DNA from: Spirodela intermedia
Taxonomy: Eukaryota > Streptophyta > Magnoliopsida > Alismatales > Araceae
Reading direction: 5' to 3'
Length of the DNA stretch: 64,000 bases
Assembly (NCBI GenBank): GCA_902729315.2
Contig: LR746278.1
Span: 3,047,501 to 3,111,500 of the forward strand
Positions 24,158-34,882 of the stretch are shown in pieces. The notes beneath the pieces are model-generated. The model saw nothing but the letters and a program-made list of their open reading frames with translations, had not been told where the DNA came from and did no database searches. The position numbers were made by a program, and so were the translations under genes. Numbering within the stretch: the first letter of the stretch is position 1; the number at the start of each line of letters is the position of its first letter.

Positions 24158-24190
<33 letters not shown>

Positions 24191-24427
24191 GGGTGAGGTA
24201 CCATCTTACTAAACATGGTCTTCGGTTAACGGTGATTGGTGATACTCAAATCTCTACCGCCCAATTCAGACTCCCCACCCCCATGGGTCTATGAATCCAA
24301 TGGACTATATTAACATTCTCAGATCAGACGGTCTCGATCTCTAATGTAACGGCTTTTGGACCCAGAATACTCCAGAAAGGAAAAATTAGCAGCATATATT
24401 TAAATCATAATAATCCACAATTTATTG

Positions 24428-24540
24428 CTCTATGAGTTGGCCCAGGCCCAAATAAAATCCCATAAATGGGCTTTGTGCAGGACCATAATATACGCAACTC
24501 ACGACCCATTAATATGGGCCTTACTTTGCAGGCCCAAAAC
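24428..24540. promoter_or_regulatory. Site II motif cluster in a bidirectional promoter
   Basis: TTGGCCCAGGCCCAAATAAA, AATGGGCTTTG, TATGGGCCTTA and CAGGCCCAAAA lie within 110 bp between two divergent genes. This is the arrangement expected of a shared housekeeping promoter driven by TCP-type factors. The function is inferred from the motifs. Confidence 0.55.
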
Positions 24541-26914
24541 GCTTCGGATACCGTACACACTAACTAACAGGGTGCTTAATGGTTCTGTCCTTGCTCACCA
24601 ACCTCCCCGGACACGTGGCGCCCCCACAGGCCGTCTACTTTACGCTCAGAGTTTCTTTAAAGAGAACACAGAGGACGAGATGATGGATTCGGGCTGGATT
24701 TATAGAAGCCGGGGCCCGGCCTGCCTTGTCGATATCTCTGGCGACGATGGTATCTCGTGGCGAGGTGACTCTCAAATTCGGGCCGAAGCTTGGAAGGTTC
24801 CTGACCGGGCCGGGCCTGGCTGGACCCGTCCCGCCCCGTCTTGGTCATCCTCGGTTAGATCTGTAACCGACGGCGGCAACTTCAGGGAAGGTGACACGTC
24901 GACATCAAATGGGGACCACTCGGGCATTTTTTGGGGACGGCTCCAACTAGGACAGGAAGAAAATCGTAATTTGAGAATTTACGAGGGGCTAGGCGTTAAA
25001 AAAAGAGCATAAGACGGCGGTAAATCGGTTGGACTCGGTCTGGATTCAGGAGGAAGCGGGTCCATCCTTGGGGCCCACCGCTCACAGGTCAACTGATACC
25101 CAGCTCCCGACCCCCCGCCAGCTCGCCGATCTAGCACTGCCGGCGACACAACGGGCTCTACTCCGAGCAAGACCTCACCTTTTTGGTTTTCCCCTCCCGC
25201 CCTTCTCTCTACTTATCTCTCTATCTGTATCCTTCCGGGGAAATCTCTCTCTCTCTAGTTCACTCCTCTCTCACACTCTCTCTCACATGCCCATTCCAGT
25301 TTGATGGCATTCTAGATCTCCCATGTCCGAGTCCACCTTCTCGCTGGGTCTGCTTCCCAGTTTGCACTGGAGGTACGAATCTATATCCTCCTCTTCTGGT
25401 CCTGCCAAGGCGAGCCCGTCTGTTTGAAAGCTCATGCCTCCCCGTTCTGGAGCTAACCGGGTCTCTTTTCTCCTTTCCTTTTCTGGATTATGCGACGAAG
25501 AATCAGAGTTCTGCCCAGGATTTGAAATAGTAGCAGCAATAACCGGGCATGTAAGTTTCTCTTCTCATTTATTTACTGCTGAAACTACGTCTTATGATGA
25601 AACGATGCTTTCTAGCCTGCCAATTACGCACCATTATGCTGGTTGAAAATATAGAATAATTCATTGGGCTCGCTGATCTGCCTTCAAGCTGCAGATCTAC
25701 GGTTTCCGTTTACGTGATTCATAATCCACGTCTGAAAGGCTGTGCAATGTTTGATGTTGAGCGAGGAGATCCCGCAATGATTTCTATCCCTGAAGCAGCG
25801 GGCCTTCTCGGTTTTAAGATACTCCTTCTGGTGTTACTCAAATCGAGAAATGCTCTCTCGAATTGTGATATATATGTGGTTAATTTCTCGAGAAAATTAA
25901 GTTCTGAGGTCACTTTTTTGGTAAAAATCTTTTCTTTTGGCTGAGAGAAGGTTTCTATGTTTTTGGGTCGATATAATTTGAGTAATAGAAAAAAAAAATT
26001 GAAAATGGTGTTAATTAGAATGCTGAAAACTTCGATGGAACACATTCCGTGAGTAAGAAATCTGATTGCTCGAATATACCCACAATTGCATCTTGAATCT
26101 TCATGTTTGAAATAAAAATAAATGAAATTTCCCTCCTAACTCATCAGAAATATAAAAAAGGAGCAGTCCGCGTTGTGTGGAGAGTGCTGAAAAATTCAAC
26201 CACAACAGCATGTTCAATTAGAACAAGTATATGTAAGTCCGCTTACTCATCAGATATGATTGGATTGGTGTGCCACTCGTATGACCCCCCTTGGAATCCC
26301 TAAAAGGTAGAATTTTATTTCTCTTGATTTGCATGGTTTTCATTGCTTAGTGTTTGAAAATTTGGCCGGCGTTTACATTTTATCTCAACCCATTGAGTGT
26401 CATCTCCTTTTCTAAGTACCCACCTCAAAATCCAAGATTTTCTTCAGCTGTTCTTCCGGGATCCTTTTGCATGGGATTACCATCCTTCAGTAGCAGCCTC
26501 ATGACTAGATAGATGAACCCATCCTCTAGAAGCTACTTTGTTGGTGATTTCCAAGAATGATACCCTCATGTGCAAGTTGACTATATGAACCATCTGGCAT
26601 ACATTATTCTTGACTTGCGCTGGTACATATGATCCCTGCTTCCTATTGAAGTCAACAGGTTTGTCCGTGGAGGGAAAAGAAGAAGAGCTCTTACTAGTAG
26701 GCAAAACCTGAAGTGGTCACCAAGGAGTGAGCCTCATCTGAGTACATGTGAATTAGGGAACCCTAGACTAAACAGAAATTTAGTCGTATAGGCTACCACC
26801 CACTAGATGGAATATGAACAAGATGCTATGTTGTGGCCAGAATATATATGCGTAAAGCTTGAGCCGGGGCTTGGATAGACATAGCTTGAGCATATGGCAA
26901 GGATCCCTGTGCTG

Positions 26915-26917
<3 letters not shown>

Positions 26918-26956
<39 letters not shown>
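26918..26956. repeat. (CT)n microsatellite in the leader intron of the O-fucosyltransferase gene
   Basis: About 39 bp of pure CT repeat, 165 bp upstream of the intron acceptor. Confidence 0.9.
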
Positions 26957-26961
<5 letters not shown>

Positions 26962-27149
26962 GATCTTATGCTTTGCTGTGATGCCTCATCCTTTGTAACA
27001 TTTATAGAAGTTAATCGCAGTTTTTTTTAATGCATGCCCACCTTCACTTACTTCTTTCTTCTTCATTATTCTTATGAATAAAATTGTGGCTGTCTGACAG
27101 AGTAATCGTATATTTCTGCAGTCTTGGATATGCTCTGCACTAAGTAAAA

Positions 27150-30100
27150 ATGATGCAAAGATCCAGTATCAAGTTAGCTGCGATTGTTGGAATTAGCTTT
27201 TCTGTAGCATCGTTAATTGTCCACCTGTACCTCGCCAACTTCTCAAGCAGCGAATATTTAGATGATGGACGACCTTTTGACGGTTTCTATGGATCGGTAA
27301 TATATATCAGTCTAATATTTAGCTTTAATCGACTTGGACTGAAATATTCATAAGAATTTTTAATCTCCATATATGCATTTTATTATTAAATGGGTGATTT
27401 GGAAAGTGCTTCTTATTTTGGTTATGTCATGTTGTTGCAGAGATTCAAGTTTGCAAGGTTATGGGGCCCCATTGGTTCATTGGAGTTTCTGCAACCATAT
27501 GCAAACCCAAGAGAAGAGTACCCTGGTATGACTTCTTCAGTTTGTCGTGGATTTTATTTTTTTTATACCTTTTTTTTTTCTTCATGGTGGCAGAGATCTT
27601 AAGAATTATTAACTATCTTAGTGAATTTTTTCCTTCTGTATGCTATCCCGGAGAGATTTTATCAATTGATGGTTTTCTCATGATCATGGTTGTATTTTGG
27701 TAGTCCTTAGTCGTTTTTTTATGTGAGAACTTAACCGAAATTTTTGGTTTCTTCTGGGTGCGATTTACTCCAGCATAGCCTTTCCCACTCCTGTAGAACC
27801 ACCAACTTTCCACTAAAAGTTGGCAGAATAAATTGATAAATGGAAAAATAGAGATATAGGGAAAGATGGAGAGGGAAATGGATTGGCATCTTGAGTCGAA
27901 ATATGAACACACACATGCAAGGGACCAGATCTTGGGAAGATTTGGCGATCCCGCGGTCACGACTGAGAGTGGAAGTGGTGTGCAAGATTTTTCAGAGATT
28001 AACAGGTGACCCATGATATTGACCGAGAGAGATATGTGAATTTTCATGCTTGCTTCTTCATCTGATAATCTATGTAACTCTCTATATGGCAGGGTCAAAG
28101 AGACCTGTTCTGTTTAAGGGCATTAATCTCTCATTATGGGTTACTAATATGGGCTCTACCATCTTGATATGGTGATATTAATGGATTTTTGAGAGATGAA
28201 TTAACATGTATGTTTTACATCACTCACTTTCATTCTATAATTTAATCATCAGGAGGTCTTCCACTGACTTCATACAGACTAAAAATATATTTATGTTACA
28301 AAAGTTTTCTGCATATAAAAGTGAAAATCTTCCTTGAAATTTAGCAAATGGTGAAAATCGACTATGCATGATGGAAAAATTATGTATGGGGTATCATACA
28401 GTTCCTTTACCATGTCGCCAAGATGCATGGGTGAAAAATATATCCCAAATCTAAATATGCCAGCATCTGGTTTTTCGTCATCAAATCACTGCTCCTTAAA
28501 ATTTGGGGATGTTGTCTAGAAAACAATGGATTTCAACTCTTTCCTTCTACATTTTCCCTAGTAAGGTCTTTTTAGTGAAAAATGTGAGAGGAATTTCTCA
28601 CCTGATTGCTCCCATTTTCTTTATTTTTTTTATTGAGGATGCATTTGGGGCCTCTCTAGAGGGCCTAAACAACGGGAAAAGTTTCCATTGACGAATTTTT
28701 AATCATACATCCGGTGACTCCTCCACTGGATACCTTGTCCTGGAGTTATAGATTACATAGTAAGCTATTTCCTAGTACGACTGATGTATATATTCGTACA
28801 AATATTTATATAATATACGGATTTATATTCCGGAGTGCTGGTGTGCGTTTTATCTCAAGTTATTGGGAATTGTGCTTTCTGAATCTGATTTGCAGAGACC
28901 ACAATCTTCTATCCTTTTGCCACTTGTTTGTTTTGTACCCTCTATAATTTTTTTTCCCGTTTATGTGCAGTTCCAGGTATGGAAAACAATGGCTACCTGT
29001 ATGCCAAGATATATGGTGGGTTTGAAAATATTCAGTCTTCGGTAAGCTCATGCATCCTATGCAATGTTCCATTCAGATAACTTTCTCATAGTTGGTTATG
29101 TATAATAAGCTTTATTATTTGCTAGATCTGTGATCTTGTCGCTATTGCCCGTCTCCTCAATGCTACTCTAGTCATCCCTGAGATTCAAGAAAGCCTTCAG
29201 TCAAAAGGCGTCAGGTTTATGAGACTCAACATCTGGGGCTGATTTTTCGAGAATATGGTCTTTTACGGTCTGGCATTAATTTATTTATTTATTCTTGCCT
29301 TATTCTATGCAGTTCAAAATTCAAAAGCTTTTCATATATCTACGATGAGAAGCACTTCATGGCAGCACTTACCAAGGATGTAATTGTTGTTCGGAGCTTG
29401 CCTGCTGGTTTAAAGGAAGCTAAGAAAAAGAACGAACTTACTATGATTTCACCTAAATATTCAGCCTCACCTAGCTTCTACTTGGATCAAGTCTTACCAA
29501 AATTAAAATCTTCAAAGGCCATTGCGTTGATTATTACCGGTGGAGGTTGCCTTCAGGTGGGACATTTAATTATATACCGATATCCTTGTGGATTATTTAG
29601 TGATGTTGCATCTAAAATTGATGTGCTGAAAGGTCATTAGTCTTTTGCCTTGTGTGGCCAGAGGTTTTCAAATAGATTTATTATTTCATCTAGTAATTAT
29701 GACAATAAGTATAAACTGTTATATTATCAGCATTGTCGGTGAGTCCAATAACCAATCAGATGAATCTATTATTTTCATGTAGTTTGTGTCTAAAATGTTG
29801 AAGTGCGTTTAATGATCCTGCTTTCATGGGCACTTAAATGGGTACTCGTACTCGTAGAATGAAAATGCATGCAAAATAGGAATCATTTGCCCATCATTGT
29901 TTGAAATGCACAAAACGCAATAAGGTTTGTGAATGTATATCTAAAAATTTTAAATTCTTATGCTTTTTAATGTAATAGTATGAAGGAGCGTATATTTGAT
30001 GTTGACTGATTGCTTTATCTTCAGTCTGAAATTCCAGTTGAGGGATGCGGTTGACTTTGTGTCCTAATTGAGAGCATTGATGGTGATGACCAATTGTAAT

Positions 30101-33100
30101 GGTAAATTATTTTTCCTAGATGTTAGGAACAAAATCCATAATGCAGCACATGGGAGGTGATAGGTGATGAAGAAACGAAAAGTACAAGTGGAAGAAGAGA
30201 AGAGAGACAAACACACAGGAATGCATCTTTTACATAATTTAGCTATGCATACATCCCTGTCCACACCAATCCTACTACCTAGAAAAAAATTGCATTTACA
30301 AGAGAGTTGGTGCCAAGTAGGATAATCTGATCTGGTTTTAAAACACACTAGTAACCCAAAAGTTTCCAAGGCAAGGGTTGGCTTACTGGATATAAATCAG
30401 GTTCCATGCTCCCGCACTAGATTAGTTCCATGAACCTGTCTGCCCATTATCTGTTTTGGATATACGTTACTTAATATCATCTTAAGTTCGTCTATTTTTA
30501 GGCTTTATCTTATTAATAGAAAATTTTATGGTACCTCAAATTTAACACGTCAATATGTTGGAGTAACAAGTTGAGAGGTGACAAGAGATGAAAAATCTTT
30601 AAAGGCCTAGATTGATGAGTTATTTTACTTATAAATTATTTTATCCCTGCATGTGTCATTCTTTAAGCAATCTTGCCACTTTCGGTTGTAGGACCTTATA
30701 TCTTTACCATAATGCGCAATTTGTGATTCTCTTATGAAAGTTAATTTCCGTTCTTTCTCCAGTCCATCCTTCCACCAACAATGGCCGAGTATCAAAGACT
30801 TAGATGTAGAGTTGCTTTCCTTGCTCTTCAATTCCGCCCGGAAATCAAGGCTCTTGGGAAACAGATTATCAATAGGTATCATTTGGAATCACTTATTCGG
30901 GGTGCTTTTTCTAATTTTTTAAATTGATTGCCGTGTGCTATTGAAAATTTGCACCAACTCACCATTTTTTTTTGGATAAGTTATTTTTTTACCTGTTACG
31001 AGATGTTTTGTAGAAATTAGTATTTATTAATCCTTATCAGGAAAGCAAGGCTCTTGGAAAACAGATTATCAATTGGTATCATTTGGAATCACTTATGCGA
31101 GGTGCTTTTTCCAATTTTTTAAATAGATTGCCGTGTGCTATTGAAAATTTGCACCAACTTACCAAAAATTTTTTGGATAAGTTATTTTTTTACTTGTTAC
31201 GAGATATTTTGTAGAAATTAGTATTTATTGATCCCTTATTTGTATTGAACATCCCATTTATTTTAGCATATCTCATTGCCTTATTCCAACAAGTTTTGTA
31301 GGAATTATGGTTTTCTGGCGAACTTAATCGAACTTATCTGTTGCAGATTTTCTGGATCTTGATCTGCGCAAGTTCTTCTGAGTTAGCAACGTCGTAGGGT
31401 GGGATTTAGTCGAAGGGGATACAATTCGGCATGAATTAATCTACGGATGAATGAATTGGAGACGTCGCAAAATAATTTCCTAACGTGATGTATAAAAAAC
31501 GTAAAAGCATTTAACTTAGAACTCAAAACCTTTCCCTATGGGTAGACCATCTCCTTGAAAAATCCCTACATTGAACCACATTAAGCATCTTGTCAGATTC
31601 CAATCATGAGTCATTTAATTGGACTGGGTTCAGGGGGACCTAATGGAAGCCTGATCACAAACTGTCAAAAGAGAAGATGAGGAAAATAGTGAGCATAACT
31701 GGTTTGTAGGTTGACGTGGTCCTTGTGGAAGTGTGTGAGCTGACCAACGCTGATCAGATGGAAAGGGCATTCCTGGCCATCTGTACTCGTTTTCAGAAGT
31801 TGGGGTGGAGTCTTGGGCCAGCAACTTGCTTGCAAGTTGTTGGTTCCCACCATACATTTTATTCCTGTTATCTGAATAATGGCTTGTCTCAATTGTTATC
31901 ACGGCGAAATGGTGTTGATTGGACTGGTGCAGTGGAATGCTTGAAAGGATCTGGTCTGACAGCTTACTAATTTTCGTCAAGAATTCAAAATTTGACATTG
32001 GGCTCCACATTTTCATCAGATCTGGTTGTTGGAATATTTGGGTTTTTAATCACCAGTATTCTTGCTCTCTTGTTCTCATTGATTGTGCCTGATAGATATA
32101 TTTTTGGAGTTGACCAATATGTCAATGAAAATTTGTTTGGCAGGTTAAGAACCTTCGAACAGCCTTACATAGCCTATCATCCTGGGATAATAAGGGATAC
32201 TCTGGCATTTCATGGCTGTGCTGAGCTTTTTCAGGTTAATTTCTCTATCACAAATAATGATGGAATATTTGATTCATTTTTCCAAAAAAATCATTCTTCA
32301 TATATATTTTCTAATTTATGCAAAGGAAGCTGATTATTTTTTATACGCTTTTATGCAATCTAACTCTGGCTTGCAATGCGTATGGATTTAGGATGTTCAC
32401 ACAGAACTTATACAATACAGAAGGAAGCAAATGATCAAACGAGGAATTCTGAATGAAAAACTAGAGGTTGATTCTCGTCTTCGAAGAAGACATGGGTCAT
32501 GCCCACTAATGCCTGAAGAGGTACAACCTTTCTCACTGAGTGCAAATCTGTGATGCAATCAGGCATATGATATGCGAGATGGCCCACACCATGCTCACCA
32601 GGAAGTAAATCGAGAGGTCAAAGTGTTGCTTTGACCCACTTCAAGAAATGCCCACTCCTCTAAGCAGAGGGATAAGCTGAATCATGGCATCATTCCATCA
32701 TATTATATTTGGCATCATGTCTCCATATCCAGTTGATCATCCAAAAAGAGGCATTTATTCTTCTATACTGAGTGCGCCATTATCACATTCCTTGCAATCT
32801 GACTGTGTTTAAGTCGGTCCCTAAGTCTCCATCTCCGCCTCTGCAGGTCGGCCTCCTCCTCCGAGCCATCGGGTATCCTTCAAACACAGTAATATATTTG
32901 GCGGGTTCAGAGATATTTGGTGGGCCGCGGATTCTCATCCCTCTTCATGCCATGTACCCCAACGTGGTTGACCGCACATCTTTGTGCAGTCAGAAGGAAT
33001 TATCCCACCTGGTTGGACCTGAATCTCCTCTCCCCGAAGAAATTATTCCCACCCCTCCAGCTCCAAGTGAAGAACAGCTCATTCTAGAGTGGAAGAAGGC

Positions 33101-34092
33101 GGGCCCAAGGCCTCGCCCTCTTCCTCCGCCTCCTGCTCGGCAATTTTATCCTCATGAACGGAGCGGTTGGTATGGCTGGGTGACCGCAGTTGACAGTGAG
33201 CCCAACCCATCACCCGGGAATCTCAGGGAGAAAGCACACAGGCTGCTGTGGGATGCCGTTGACTATCTGGTCTCCGTTGAAGCTGACGCATTCTTCCCCG
33301 GCTTCCACAATGATGGCCGTGAGTCATCAGACTTCTCAAGCCTGGTCATGGGACACCGTTTATTCCGAATGCCCACTGCTGTAACATATCGTCCAGACAG
33401 GTGATGATCATCTATCTACCTACATTCAATTCCCATCCTGCAAACGTAATCTGATGGAAATGAATATTTATACTTGTTAGTTCTTGGAATTCTTTGTCAA
33501 GATCCTTTCTTTTGAGGAACTCTTCAGCCTTTTTTTCAATAAAGTTGCCAACTTTTCCTCCAATTCAGCACATCATGGAGATTTTCAGCTGCCCAACTTG
33601 ATAGATAACATGCATTCTGCACTTGGACTTCTGACACTGATGGGTTGACTTGCTGTTTCTTTCACCAGGAAAATTATTACTGAATTATTTGATACCATCC
33701 GCGATAATCTGTATCATCCAAGGCGCAATTGGACAGTCAATGCGCGGGGCCACCTCAACAAAGGCCTGGGATTGGAAGGTCTGATAACGGAGTCGCAGAT
33801 GTCAAAGCCGACGTCATTCCTCTCACACCCGCTGCCCGAATGTTCTTGTAGAATCTCCGCAGCCGCCAACATCTCAGTGCAGGTTGAAGGAATTCGCAGT
33901 GAATTATCTTCTGAGAGTGAGGAGGAGTGCCCTGCTTGGATGCCGCAGGATCACAATCCTCCCCGCGATGTCCTGGGAAATGACCCTGGGGAAGAGGAAA
34001 TGGACGCGGAGGCTGAGACGGTGCCCGAAGAAGCCAGCAGAGTGGATGAGGCCAACCCATCGCAGGAAGAGGAGATTGAGTCTGATGATTAA
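27150..34092 (+). CDS. GDP-fucose protein O-fucosyltransferase family (plant DUF246 type)
   Basis: Exons 27150-27296, 27441-27525, 28971-29041, 29126-29214, 29313-29556, 30763-30875, 32144-32234, 32392-32520, 32847-33400, 33669-34092; 648 residues, all phases consistent. It is a type II Golgi-style protein: short N-terminus, a TM anchor at about 8-29, then a lumenal domain. Family blocks: GGFENIQSS, LLNATLVIPEIQES, SKFKSFSYIYDEKHF, YIAYHPGIIRDTLAFHGCAE, TELIQYRRKQM, GSCPLMPEEVGLLLRAIGYP, IYLAGSEIFGG and FFPGFHNDGRESSDFSSLVM. Closest known plant relatives are the cell-wall and cell-adhesion members (pectic arabinogalactan synthesis-related, FRIABLE1, ESMERALDA1); I cannot say which is the orthologue. 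The last 60 residues are very acidic, ending EEEIESDD. Acceptor and substrate are not known from sequence. Two adjacent ATGs mark the start; a leader intron ends 29 nt before. Confidence 0.9.
30846..31245. repeat. 200-bp tandem duplication including the end of exon 6
   Basis: Sequence beginning CAAGGCTCTTGG at 30846 recurs at 31046 with about 90% identity. Copy 1 holds the last 30 nt of exon 6 and its donor (AATAG/GTATC). In copy 2 the same place reads AATTGGTATC, so the AG before the donor is changed. The repeat lies wholly in the exon 6-intron 6 region of the O-fucosyltransferase gene. Confidence 0.9.
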
Positions 34093-34882
34093 ACACCACA
34101 AGAAGGAACACATGGCATGCTGGAGCTATTCTGCATGGATCCATTCCCTCCTCTGCCTCCCGTTGGATGGAAGATGCACCAAAAGTAGGAAGTTTTACGT
34201 CACCTGTGTGGGTCTAGAGAGAGAAAAACGTCCACCAGAGGTGATCTTGGCCCCACATGCATGTATCAGCAGTCTCAAGATGGAGCATGACATTAGTTAC
34301 CTCCTCCTGAGAGTAACCCAAGGTTTGGGAATCTCTGCGATTATTTCCTTAGAGGTCAATTCCATGGGTCAAAATTCTCTGGGTACAGTTCAGATTCAAG
34401 TTCTGACCCATCAATGAGATTTATTACCTTCTTTAGTAATAAAATGTACCAAACTGGGCAGGTTGATTTCTTGGGCACTTACATGATGCCCGGCTATGAA
34501 AATTGTTATTTTTATCGTTCTTGTGATTGTTACAGCCTCCGAAAGCAGGACTGGAAGTCAAAACTGGTCATCTTCTTGTTTCCAACAGCTTAATCAGATT
34601 CCCGGTTTTTCTTCCAGGACATGGTTCAACAGTCTGAGCTCCTAGAACACTTTGATGATCATGGGATTCTCATTTTGTAAGAACTTTCTCGATGGAAATA
34701 GATTTATTCCATCCCCGCCAATGACCCAATTGCATATATATATATATATATATATATTTGCATCATTGTAGCCCGCTGTAAGCATGAATTACAGTGGCTT
34801 AGTGAGAGAGGACAAAGCTAGCTTTTAGAGAGAGAAAGGATGAAAATCTCTTGAGGACCCCAGAGGGCCAAACCAACATACT
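34093..34882. other. Convergent intergenic region, 3' UTRs
   Basis: This is the 3' UTR of the O-fucosyltransferase gene, with an AATAAAAT polyadenylation-like signal at 34437-34444. An (AT)n tract follows at 34735-34757. The 3' end of the RING-CH gene comes from the other side. Nothing else is recognised. Confidence 0.6.

Larger units (their letters stand above)
23466..27149. other. Divergent promoter region and leader introns of ERGIC-like and O-fucosyltransferase genes
   Basis: From 23466 to about 24240 lie a probable leader intron and leader exon of the minus-strand gene, with a GA tract at 24158-24186. The bidirectional promoter is at about 24240-25200. From about 25200 onward is the CT-rich leader of the plus-strand gene, with a possible donor at 25373 (GGAG/GTACGA) and a clear acceptor ending at 27120 (TTTCTGCAG). 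The presumed leader intron holds a CT tract at 26918-26956. No other coding signal was found. Confidence 0.6.

Noticed and set aside
31347..31383. Possible exon after TTGCAG in intron 6 of the O-fucosyltransferase gene
   Set aside because: In phase it meets a stop within six codons, and skipping it gives the expected INRLRTFEQPYIAY junction.
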